Below, piece by piece: positions 1 to 5,873 of a DNA stretch of 6,216 nt. Below the pieces are notes generated by a model. The model ran no database searches. It was not told the DNA's origin and was given only the letters and a program-made list of their open reading frames with translations. The stretch comes from an uncultured Flavobacteriales bacterium (lineage in GTDB: Bacteria; Bacteroidota; Bacteroidia; Flavobacteriales_D; Sanyastnellaceae): assembly GCA_938092195.1 (NCBI GenBank), contig CALKHD010000128.1:1-6216 (forward strand), in the 5' to 3' direction. Position 1 is the stretch's first letter; each line of letters begins with the position of its first letter. The position numbers were made by a program, and so were the translations under genes.

Positions 1-48
1 TGCACCATTCCAACCATCACCGAAATCGTCGGTCATGAGCAACTTCAC
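1..48 (-). other. Beta module E (GDGWNG type), cut by the window edge
   Basis: Residues 1296-1311 contain MTDDFGDGWNGA and then leave the window. This is the start of a fifth module. Confidence 0.8.
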
Positions 49-3000
49 GCAATTCGCATAACAACATGTGCCATCTGCAATCACCGCAGTCTCGTCATAA
101 TTGCAAGCCTCGCTGTCTGTGCATCCGGCACAGCTCAAGTAATCACAAGATCCGTTGTCCGCGGTTGCAGCCGCATTGTAGTTGCACGCCCCAGCGTCCA
201 CACATCCGCAGACGACACCACCCAATGAGAAGTTGACCGACCCAATGGCACCACTGGTGACTTCTCCATCAGGGGTTGACAACGACCAGCTGATTTCCTC
301 ATCGAAATCACCTCCTCCCACGGCCAAACTGTAACAACCCTCTACCAAGCAGAACGTATCGAAGCCTTCGTCACCGCCGAGGAAATTGTCGACGTCCAGA
401 ATGAACAGCGCACTGTCCAGGCTGCCACTCAGGAGGGTGTCCCCAGAAGCGTCCATCAAAAAGTACTCCGCTCCATTCCATCCGTCACCAAAGCTGTCAA
501 ACATGTCCAGCTTCAGAGGGATTCCATCTTCAAACCCAACTGGACAGGCGCAACCAAAGAAGTCACAAGAGCCATCCTCGATGTTCGCCGAAGGGTCAAA
601 GTTGCACGCCACACCATTGGTGCACCCTTCCACAGCCGGAGCGCATGAAAGTGAAATTTCCACGGTTCCGTTGTCATCGGTAATGGGGTCGCCATCGGTG
701 TCTTCTGCCGACACGTATGCATAATAATGACGGCCTGGCTCAGAAATGAACTGTACCCAAGCATCGTTCTGATCAAAGAAGCCGCAGTTGATGAAGTCAG
801 ACTCTTCAGAGGCGTACACCCCGTCTTCGACGGTCAAGACACACTCAAACAAGGCGGGAATGCCTCCGGCACAGACCGCATCACTCACATACAGGTTCAG
901 TTTTGAATCGATGTTGGACCCACACAGACTCAACGTGTGCAAGTCCCCTGTTCCTTCAAATGTGTACCAAATTCCAGGTCCGGGAACAGGATCACAACCG
1001 TTGATCAGGTTGGGGGCGCCCAAGTTGGTGGCACCACCTGTTGAGCCCGTAGCGGGAACTCCGCATTCCAGATCCATCGCCGACCCACAGGTGTTGTTCA
1101 CGGGAACCACATCCATGTAGTTGCAGGTTCCATCATCCATGGTGGCCGTTGGGTCATAGTTCGGAGCCACAGGGTCCATGCAACCGAGGTAAACTCCGTT
1201 GGTCAGGAACTGATACTGCCCACACTCCTCAGGGTCTGTGGTGAAGACATAGAACAGGTAGTCCGTATTGGACTGCAGCACTGTGAATTGGCTGATCTCT
1301 CCCGCACATTGCTCGGACACCAAACATCCCACTTGGGCTTCGAGGTCTCCACATTCACCCACATCGAAAATGGCCAGGCCAATGTTGGCGGCACTCAGGT
1401 TCAACAGGTCAAAGAAGAAGGTCTCGTAATCGCCGCTGTTGAATGTATACCAGACGCCGTAGCTGGTTTGGAATCCTGCCAAGAAGCTCACGTCGACGTT
1501 ATCGGGGCTGGAGCAACATACAGAACCCACGTCAGGAACTCCGTTTTGCAGACCTAAGGCATTGGAGCAATCGTCATTGATTGGCGCTCCACTGCTGCAG
1601 TCCACGCATTCCACAGAAAGCAAGAACTCATCACCACTTGTGTATTGGCTGAAACGCGTCACATAGATGTAGTAATCTTCTCCTTGCTCCACATTAAAAG
1701 CGACTTCACTCATGAAGCCCTCTGAACAACCGTCGTCGTTTCCACCCAAGCACTCCAAGTCGTCTAGGTTGCCATCGACAGCCTTGAAGACAAACACCTG
1801 AGAGTCAAACAATGGGTTGCCTGCTGGATTGAAGGCGTCCGTTCCACAGGTGCTGACCACCATCTGCTGATCGGACTGGGAGTTGAACACATACCAAACT
1901 CCAGCCGCATTGATGTCTTGGCCCGAGCACGTCGTCCCCACCAGGCCCTCTCCATCCACTGCATAAGTCAGTGAGCCTGCAATCTGAGCACCACACTGAA
2001 CCGCTTGAGCGCTGTAAGCGTAGTTGTTGGCTGGTGGACATTCACATGAACCATCATCCAATGTTGCACTGGGGTTGTAGTTCAAGCAGAAGGGGTCCGT
2101 GCAACCCTGGAAGGTGCATTGCTCTGTTTCACCCACATCCAATCCGTAGCTAGACACTTCGTCAGAACCCGTTCCATAGAAATTACCGACCACGTCCTCG
2201 AGGTACCAACCAATGTCATCTGAGTCGTCTCCTGGGGTGATGTCAAAAAAGTAACATCCCGGCTCAAGGCAGACCAAGTCTGTTCCTGCAGTTTGACCAT
2301 CGCCGATGCTGGCATTGTCCAACGTTCCCGTCGCAGCAATGTCTCCGTCGGTTTCAGAGATGTAGTAAACGCCGCCATTCCAACCATCGCCAAACGCGTC
2401 GGTCATGCGCACCTCCAGGATCAACTCTCCCGCTGAGCAATAGACGCAGGTTCCATCGTCGATGGAGGCCGAGGGTTGGAAATTGGTTGCGTTAAAGTCG
2501 GTACATCCGTAGCAAGAGAAGTTGCAGAATCCACTGTCGTAGACAGCGTTGGGGCTGAAGTTGCAGGCCGTCGGATCCGTACATCCCACGGGGCAACTCA
2601 CGTCGCCCAATGTGATTCGGTCGGCTCCGCTGATCAGCTGGTCTCCAAATTCCGCCTCATCCAAAGACCCGGAATAGACCACAGTTCCATCAAAGGTGGA
2701 GAACACATAAATGCCGTTGTTCCATCCATCCTGAAAGCTGTCGAACATCTCAAAGTTGTAACAACCTTCAGGAAGGCAGACCGCATGCGTACCGGCACCA
2801 CCGAAGTCGACCACTGTGTTGGTCTCCATGTTTCGGATGTTCCAACTGATCTCTCCATCCCAACTTCCGCCGCCCACTTCGAGGAAGAAGAAGTACTCTT
2901 CATAACAACATGTCCCGTCGTCATAGATGGCATCTCCATCAAAATTCACGGCTCCACTCTCGGTGCATCCATAGCAGTCAAAGTCACAAAGGCCGTTGGA

Positions 3001-3933
3001 AATCGTGGCTGTCTGATCGTAGTTGCAGGCCGTTGGGTCCGTGCAACCTTGGCAAGACAGGTACTCACAGCTGCCATCATTAAAGTTGGCCGCGGGGTCA
3101 TAGTTACATGCACCCTCGGTCGTGCAACCTGTGTTGAGACACTCAGGATCACCCACAAAGAAGAACTCCTCGATGATGCCACCAGGGATTCCCGGGCCAC
3201 CCTCTAGAATCACTTGCCCATTTCGAATGATTTCCCAAGAGGCCTCAACGGCCAAGTTGTCGAACTCCAATTGAAGGACATAGCAATCTTCTGCAAGGCA
3301 GACGTCCAAATCCACAGAAGCTCCGTCCGTGAACTCAACACTGCCGTACTCCAATCCTGACAAATTCCCAACGGTGGCGCTTCCGATGTTCCCTTGACCA
3401 TCGACCCATCCATTGGAGAAAGCGTCGTACAAACGAATGGTCACGCAAGAATCAAAACAGCAACTCCCGTCATCAAAACCAGCTTCTGAATCATAGTTGC
3501 ACGCGCTTTCGTCCATGCAACCCGGAATGCCATCGAGTTCGGTGAGGGTGAAGTTGAACGCCGCAGCGGGACCAGCTGTGAGTTCCCCAGCGCAGTTGCC
3601 TCCACAGATGAAGGGCAAACTTGTGGTATTGACCTCAAAGCTCACGCCACCATCTCCACCCCCATCCAGAAGAATGATGGTGTAGTTGCCCTGGCCGTAT
3701 TCGCTCAAGTCTATGGTGTATGTCTGGTTGAATCCGTTCGTCGGCCAAATGCCGCCTTCACTGATGTTGACGATTTGACCATCAGTCAAGCTCGTTACAG
3801 CCACACCATACTGGGTGGCATAGAAGTCTGAGAAGAGCGTAATGGACTGCGCCCTCGCACCAAAGGAGAGGAAGAGAGCGGCAGAAAGGACGACCACACC
3901 AAGGGTGGCGCGGCAAGGAAAGCGGAGCATCAT
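1..3933 (-). CDS. Giant secreted Cys/Asp-rich modular repeat protein (3' end beyond window)
   Basis: An open frame of 1311 codons runs from an ATG at 3933 to the left edge with no stop, so the protein is longer than shown. A second ATG follows directly at 3930, and either gives a good signal peptide. Order of parts: signal peptide 1-28; Gly-rich N-terminal domain about 29-137; eleven 21-residue repeats, the first at 138-158 and the last at 1270-1290; GDGWNG-type beta modules at about 164-260, 345-442, 503-602, 1138-1239 and 1296 onward; PPC-like domains at about 634-776, 782-914 and 944-1097. The protein is rich in Asp, Gly, Asn and Cys, as expected for a disulfide-bonded, possibly calcium-binding cell-surface or secreted protein. 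Such proteins in Bacteroidota are often type IX secretion cargo, but the C-terminal domain that would show this is not visible. Function (adhesion, matrix or carbohydrate contact) is inference. Export and repeat architecture are seen directly. Confidence 0.95.
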   Translation of the reverse strand, partial: MMLRFPCRATLGVVVLSAALFLSFGARAQSITLFSDFYATQYGVAVTSLTDGQIVNISEGGIWPTNGFNQTYTIDLSEYGQGNYTIILLDGGGDGGVSFEVNTTSLPFICGGNCAGELTAGPAAAFNFTLTELDGIPGCMDESACNYDSEAGFDDGSCCFDSCVTIRLYDAFSNGWVDGQGNIGSATVGNLSGLEYGSVEFTDGASVDLDVCLAEDCYVLQLEFDNLAVEASWEIIRNGQVILEGGPGIPGGIIEEFFFVGDPECLNTGCTTEGACNYDPAANFNDGSCEYLSCQGCTDPTACNYDQTATISNGLCDFDCYGCTESGAVNFDGDAIYDDGTCCYEEYFFFLEVGGGSWDGEISWNIRNMETNTVVDFGGAGTHAVCLPEGCYNFEMFDSFQDGWNNGIYVFSTFDGTVVYSGSLDEAEFGDQLISGADRITLGDVSCPVGCTDPTACNFSPNAVYDSGFCNFSCYGCTDFNATNFQPSASIDDGTCVYCSAGELILEVRMTDAFGDGWNGGVYYISETDGDIAATGTLDNASIGDGQTAGTDLVCLEPGCYFFDITPGDDSDDIGWYLEDVVGNFYGTGSDEVSSYGLDVGETEQCTFQGCTDPFCLNYNPSATLDDGSCECPPANNYAYSAQAVQCGAQIAGSLTYAVDGEGLVGTTCSGQDINAAGVWYVFNSQSDQQMVVSTCGTDAFNPAGNPLFDSQVFVFKAVDGNLDDLECLGGNDDGCSEGFMSEVAFNVEQGEDYYIYVTRFSQYTSGDEFLLSVECVDCSSGAPINDDCSNALGLQNGVPDVGSVCCSSPDNVDVSFLAGFQTSYGVWYTFNSGDYETFFFDLLNLSAANIGLAIFDVGECGDLEAQVGCLVSEQCAGEISQFTVLQSNTDYLFYVFTTDPEECGQYQFLTNGVYLGCMDPVAPNYDPTATMDDGTCNYMDVVPVNNTCGSAMDLECGVPATGSTGGATNLGAPNLINGCDPVPGPGIWYTFEGTGDLHTLSLCGSNIDSKLNLYVSDAVCAGGIPALFECVLTVEDGVYASEESDFINCGFFDQNDAWVQFISEPGRHYYAYVSAEDTDGDPITDDNGTVEISLSCAPAVEGCTNGVACNFDPSANIEDGSCDFFGCACPVGFEDGIPLKLDMFDSFGDGWNGAEYFLMDASGDTLLSGSLDSALFILDVDNFLGGDEGFDTFCLVEGCYSLAVGGGDFDEEISWSLSTPDGEVTSGAIGSVNFSLGGVVCGCVDAGACNYNAAATADNGSCDYLSCAGCTDSEACNYDETAVIADGTCCYANCVKLLMTDDFGDGWNGA
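64..207 (-). repeat. Pair of 21-residue Cys-rich repeats, copies 10-11
   Basis: Residues 1243-1263 and 1270-1290 are joined by the linker DYLSCA, which resembles the linker between copies 2 and 3. Both keep all three Cys. The pair is followed by a new GDGWNG module cut by the window edge, so the pattern very probably continues to the left. Confidence 0.9.
217..522 (-). other. Beta module D (GDGWNG type)
   Basis: Residues about 1138-1239. The first half has DSFGDGWNG (1146-1154), the centre CLVEGCY (1195-1201) and the second half GGGDFDEEISW (1206-1216). It has a longer insert before the central Cys than module B. Confidence 0.8.
565..627 (-). repeat. 21-residue Cys-rich repeat, copy 9
   Basis: Residues 1103-1123 with Cys at positions 2, 8 and 21. 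It links the third PPC-like domain to beta module D. Confidence 0.9.
643..1104 (-). other. PPC-like beta domain H
   Basis: Residues about 944-1097. It holds VNNTCGSA (945-952), IWYTF (988-992), LSLCGSNIDSKLNLY (1001-1015) and YYAYV (1070-1074). It is longer than F and G because of an acidic stretch with Cys between 1031 and 1060. Confidence 0.65.
1123..1185 (-). repeat. 21-residue Cys-rich repeat, copy 8
   Basis: Residues 917-937. The central Cys is replaced by Pro (APNYD). This copy sits between the second and third PPC-like domains. Confidence 0.88.
1192..1590 (-). other. PPC-like beta domain G
   Basis: Residues about 782-914. It opens with INDDCSNA (785-792), a usual start for these domains, followed by VWYTF (827-831), LAIFD (853-857) and YLFYV (892-896). 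It follows domain F with only a short Cys-containing linker and no 21-residue repeat between them. Confidence 0.65.
1606..2034 (-). other. PPC-like beta domain F
   Basis: Residues about 634-776. It holds VWYVF (679-683), STCG (694-697), a D-S-x-V-F-V-F strand (710-716), a Cys-rich NDDGC turn (732-736) and YYIYV (754-758). This order of elements is typical of pre-peptidase C-terminal-like domains, which occur in many secreted bacterial proteins. No catalytic motif is visible. Confidence 0.65.
2044..2106 (-). repeat. 21-residue Cys-rich repeat, copy 7
   Basis: Residues 610-630. The central Cys is one position early (FCLNY rather than xACNY). It links beta module C to the first PPC-like domain. 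Confidence 0.88.
2128..2427 (-). other. Beta module C (GDGWNG type)
   Basis: Residues about 503-602. The first half has MTDAFGDGWNGG (510-521), the centre CLEPGCY (555-561) and the second half a degenerate IGWYL strand (574-578). The DNA of the GDGWNG segment (2375-2411) matches that of module E (5-41) at about 32 of 37 positions by eye. Confidence 0.8.
2446..2586 (-). repeat. Pair of 21-residue Cys-rich repeats, copies 5-6
   Basis: Residues 450-470 and 476-496 are joined by the linker NFSCY. Copy 5 keeps the Cys at position 8. Copy 6 has Thr there. The end of copy 5 is divergent (DSGFC instead of DDGSC). The DNA encoding the start of copy 5 closely resembles that of copy 3, which suggests duplication within the gene. 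Confidence 0.9.
2608..2901 (-). other. Beta module B, with its two halves in reversed order
   Basis: Residues about 345-442. Here the EISWNI half (361-366) comes first, then CLPEGCY (386-392), then the DSFQDGWNNG half (398-407). Modules A, C and D have the opposite order. The central Cys pair keeps its place. Confidence 0.75.
2908..3129 (-). repeat. Triple array of 21-residue Cys-rich repeats, copies 2-4
   Basis: Three copies at residues 269-289, 296-316 and 322-342 are joined by linkers of six (EYLSCQ) and five (DFDCY) residues, each with one Cys. Copies 2 and 3 have Cys at positions 2, 8 and 21. Copy 4 has Val at position 8 and an extra Cys just after its end. The array separates beta modules A and B. 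Confidence 0.9.
3154..3444 (-). other. Beta module A (D-x-F-x-N-G-W type)
   Basis: Residues about 164-260. The first half carries YDAFSNGW (169-176), a degenerate form of the D-x-F-G-D-G-W-N-G motif. The centre has the CLxxxCY element (212-218). The second half carries an ASWEI strand (231-235), which corresponds to the EISW strand of other copies. Most divergent of the four full modules. Confidence 0.75.
3460..3522 (-). repeat. 21-residue Cys-rich repeat, copy 1
   Basis: Residues 138-158 fit the pattern GC-T/M-D-x2-AC-NYD-x2-A-x2-DDGSC. Cys occupies repeat positions 2, 8 and 21. A Cys follows directly at residue 159 and another at 163. This single copy links the N-terminal domain to the first beta module. 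Confidence 0.9.
3850..3933 (-). other. Signal peptide of the giant repeat protein
   Basis: Residues 1-28 have a basic start (Arg4, Arg8), a hydrophobic core from about residue 11 to 24 (GVVVLSAALFLSFG) and an A-R-A site with Gln29 at +1, a common arrangement in Bacteroidota exported proteins. No lipobox Cys sits at the cleavage point (the only Cys is residue 7), so Sec export with signal peptidase I cleavage is expected rather than lipidation. Confidence 0.85.
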
Positions 3934-4137
3934 GGAGTCAGCGGTTGCTAATTCGGTTCGACATCAGGAAGCAGCGTTGGTCGCTACTTTACACCTTTAG
4001 CCTTCCCGAAAGATAAGCACAAAGATCAGGATGAACAAACTTCTCTTCTGAATCTAAATGTCGCCCAAAAGCTAAATAAAGCTCACCAAAAGATTCTATT
4101 CATGGCTGAAGCCCAAATTGAACGAGTCAATCTTTAG
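3934..4137. other. Intergenic region between the conserved small gene and the giant repeat gene
   Basis: 204 bases, clearly more AT-rich than the flanking genes in its central part. It contains the candidate promoter at 4008-4039. A weak AT-rich hairpin at about 4115-4133 lies just past the stop of the upstream gene, but it has no U-tract. No small gene or RNA is recognisable. Confidence 0.6.
4008..4039 (-). promoter_or_regulatory. Candidate Bacteroidota-type promoter for the giant repeat gene
   Basis: On the minus strand TTTG (4039-4036) is followed after 20 bases by TATCTTTC (4015-4008). The Bacteroidota consensus is TTTG, about 19 bases, then TAnnTTTG, so one position of the downstream box differs. 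Transcription would start near 4001, giving a leader of roughly 65-70 bases before the ATG at 3933. The match is imperfect and was found by eye only. Confidence 0.35.
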
Positions 4138-4632
4138 TCACGACCACATGGCAGAATGCCAACTTTCGTCGAAAGACTTGACCAACAATCCCGCTTCAGA
4201 TTCCGCATCACCTACCGTCGCAGCCAACGGGTCCACCACTTCAGTTTGACCGTTCACCAGCCCAGCTTTCCTCATGGCCCAGAATTCCGATGTGCGCGTG
4301 GCTTGCCAGCCTTCTGCCTCGGGCTGCCGCCACACCACTTGATGGCGGTCAAACCAATCGATTCCTTGCGACTCGCCCTGTCGCCTCACAAAGGCCACCA
4401 ATTTGTCGATGCTGCACCCCGTTGCCCCGGCTTGCCGCTCATCCATGCCGACGACCAGAACTCGATTGTACAGCACTGTGCCCGCCGCGTGAAGCGCTGA
4501 TCCATGCGCAGACCAATTGGACAAAAAGGCGCGCAAATCATCCATAAGCAGCTTCTGCTCTTGCGGAAGCAAATCGCGATCCGCTGTGTGCACCCACAAG
4601 CGTGAATGCCCGGGTAGGTCATCGAACTTCAT
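4138..4632 (-). CDS. Conserved Bacteroidota protein of unknown function (often labelled 'ABC transporter ATPase')
   Basis: 164 residues, ATG at 4632, stop TGA at 4140-4138. It has the marks of a small soluble family I know from Bacteroidota genomes: an N-terminal 'LPGHSRLWVHTADR' stretch, FLSNWSAHG (36-44), GCSID (71-75), a GIDWFDR segment (90-96) and a C-terminal SFDESWH (153-159). Relatives are often annotated as ABC transporter ATPases, but no Walker A, Walker B or ABC signature is present here, so that name should not be used. No signal peptide or membrane helix is visible, so it is probably cytoplasmic. It starts 78 bases after the sorting-locus membrane gene on the same strand and could be read from the same transcript. 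No function can be assigned. The family assignment is from motif memory. Confidence 0.88.
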   Translation of the reverse strand: MKFDDLPGHSRLWVHTADRDLLPQEQKLLMDDLRAFLSNWSAHGSALHAAGTVLYNRVLVVGMDERQAGATGCSIDKLVAFVRRQGESQGIDWFDRHQVVWRQPEAEGWQATRTSEFWAMRKAGLVNGQTEVVDPLAATVGDAESEAGLLVKSFDESWHSAMWS

Positions 4633-4710
4633 GTCTGAAAATTAACGCGGAGCGCCCGACCACTCGCATGGAAACTGCCCCTAAGAATAAGTCGACTTTT
4701 GGCGATTGAT
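4633..4710. other. Short intergenic gap without clear signals
   Basis: 78 bases between the stop of the accessory membrane gene and the ATG of the conserved small gene. No hairpin plus T-tract was found. TAATTTTC close to the ATG resembles a Bacteroidota -7 box but would leave almost no leader. Read-through from the sorting operon is possible. Confidence 0.5.
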
Positions 4711-5328
4711 TCAGGGCGCGGTGTTGCCCACAGCCTGTCCAGCCAAAGCGCGTTCACGCAACCACGGCAGGAGAACCAGCATCAAAGAAGGCAACGGCGA
4801 TTGTAAAAAGCCCAAGACTTCCCTGGCCACGTTGTACCCTGCTTCTGTTTCACCGGCCTGACCGTCAAGCAGCCAAAACAACGCCGTGACCACTCCAGAT
4901 GCCGCATAGATGAGCATGAGCAGCTTCCAACGCTCCCCCACGCCTGCCGCCCTCAAAAACAGCGCGTCCAAAACAAAAAAGCACAGCACAATCGCCGCCA
5001 TGAGCCCCCACTTCGCACGGACCATTTCCGTCCTACCCCAACCATGAAACACCTCGAAAGTATCGCGGGTGTAAGCACTGTTTGTGCGGCAAGAAGGCGC
5101 ATATGAGTCCCACCACCTCTTCCTCTTTTCAACCATACAGACGCGCTCCCATGCGCACTCTTCATGCCCAAAATCATAGAAATCCAGGTATTGATCACCA
5201 ACCTGCAAATAGTGATTCAACTTGATCTTGGCGTCCTCCTGAACATAACCAAAACCCAGCATCGCAAACAAAACCAAAGCCCACCAAGGCCGCCTGAGAG
5301 GGAGCAAAACCTGCCTGGAACTGCTCAT
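4711..5328 (-). CDS. Exosortase-associated four-helix membrane protein
   Basis: 205 residues. The ATG at 5328 overlaps the exosortase stop codon by four bases (ATGA), so translation of the two is probably coupled, and a purine-rich GAGGAA lies five bases upstream. Predicted helices are at about 15-30, 107-128, 134-153 and 171-190. A polar, presumably extracytoplasmic loop (31-106) carries Cys58, Cys64 and Cys80 and many aromatic and charged residues. I do not recognise a catalytic motif. Bacteroidota exosortase loci commonly have such an accessory membrane gene next to the sortase (for example those named XrtX-associated or exosortase F-associated), and position and topology fit that role. 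The function, perhaps holding or modifying the substrate or acting as a partner of the sortase, is inference. Confidence 0.85.
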   Translation of the reverse strand: MSSSRQVLLPLRRPWWALVLFAMLGFGYVQEDAKIKLNHYLQVGDQYLDFYDFGHEECAWERVCMVEKRKRWWDSYAPSCRTNSAYTRDTFEVFHGWGRTEMVRAKWGLMAAIVLCFFVLDALFLRAAGVGERWKLLMLIYAASGVVTALFWLLDGQAGETEAGYNVAREVLGFLQSPLPSLMLVLLPWLRERALAGQAVGNTAP

Positions 5329-5864
5329 GAGAATTCCTCGTTCTCAGAATGACTCGAAGCTTGACTCAACCGAACTGCCCACATATACCACAACCAAAAG
5401 ATGAAACCGTAAATCAAAACGGTCCAAGTGTAATCATGGTTGAATTTGAGCGATTGAGGACGGTTGTATTGAATGATCACCAAACTGACAACCCTCAACA
5501 AGTTGGCGAGATGAATCAAAAGGATCCCCAGCGGAATGAACCAGAGCTTTCGCCGCTTTGGGCCGGGGAACGCCGCAATAAAAACAGCGAAAAGAGCGAA
5601 CAACACCAATCCATCACAAGGCGCACCAACCTGCAAAAGCCCGACGCTATCAGCAATTCCAATTTGCCAACGCAGGTCTGGCGAGGTCACCTCGTATAAA
5701 GCGAAACCCAAAAGACGAAGAACAGCTTCAGATGAGACCACCAAAGAGTGAATCAGGTACTCATCGAGTTGTGTTTGATCCTTTAGAAAGTATTGGTACA
5801 ACACATACCAAGCGAGGTAACCCACAAAGCCAAAACCTAGAAAACGTGTGAGGTCTCGATTCAC
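5325..5864 (-). CDS. Exosortase/archaeosortase-family protein (Bacteroidota type)
   Basis: 179 residues, starting with GTG at 5864. The frame is closed 12 bases upstream by the stop of the previous gene, and no internal ATG occurs until residue 161. This integral membrane cysteine protease-transpeptidase is expected to cleave the C-terminal sorting signal of exported proteins and hand them on to a surface anchor. The three expected catalytic residues are visible: Cys83 in GAPCDGL at the start of a helix, Arg124 in NLLRVVSL, and His143 in FNHDYTW. Hydrophobic segments lie at about 8-27, 37-57, 86-99, 107-133 and 147-166. The length is that of the short single-domain Bacteroidota exosortases. 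The preceding gene encodes a protein with a matching PIDGG sorting signal and the next a membrane accessory protein, so this looks like a dedicated system. The subtype, probably the one called XrtX, is from memory and not certain. Confidence 0.92.
   Translation of the reverse strand: MNRDLTRFLGFGFVGYLAWYVLYQYFLKDQTQLDEYLIHSLVVSSEAVLRLLGFALYEVTSPDLRWQIGIADSVGLLQVGAPCDGLVLFALFAVFIAAFPGPKRRKLWFIPLGILLIHLANLLRVVSLVIIQYNRPQSLKFNHDYTWTVLIYGFIFWLWYMWAVRLSQASSHSENEEFS
5334..5339 (-). promoter_or_regulatory. Shine-Dalgarno-like GAGGAA before the accessory membrane gene
   Basis: GAGGAA lies within the last codons of the exosortase gene, five bases before the ATG at 5328. It supports that start and the coupled ATGA arrangement. 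Strong Shine-Dalgarno sites are uncommon in Bacteroidota, so it may be coincidental coding sequence. Confidence 0.4.
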
Positions 5865-5873
5865 TGTCTGCGG

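Noticed and set aside
386..2393. Several 60-110-codon frames on both strands inside the left part
   Set aside because: All are in other frames of the continuous minus-strand gene, and none shows a known motif, a signal peptide or an independent start context.
2476..3207. A 243-codon open frame on the plus strand starting with ATG
   Set aside because: It lies wholly antisense to the giant repeat gene. Its product has no recognisable domain and reflects the codon bias of the Asp/Cys-rich repeats on the other strand.
64..3522. CRISPR-like array suggested by recurring short repeats
   Set aside because: The repeats are protein-coding, in frame and irregularly spaced, and differ at silent positions. 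They are protein modules, not direct DNA repeats with spacers.
4098..4114. GGCTTCAGCC palindrome in the intergenic gap
   Set aside because: The arms are separated by only two bases, so no stable hairpin forms, and it is too short to be called a binding site without other copies.
4115..4133. Possible terminator hairpin after the conserved small gene
   Set aside because: The stem is about seven pairs, AT-rich with a G-T pair, and no T-tract follows on the minus strand. It is too weak to call.
4156..4547. Two plus-strand open frames opposite the conserved 164-residue gene
   Set aside because: They are antisense shadows. The minus-strand product carries clear family motifs.
5349..5751. Plus-strand frames of 71 and 116 codons opposite the exosortase
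   Set aside because: They produce polar low-complexity sequence without motifs, while the minus-strand frame has the full exosortase triad.
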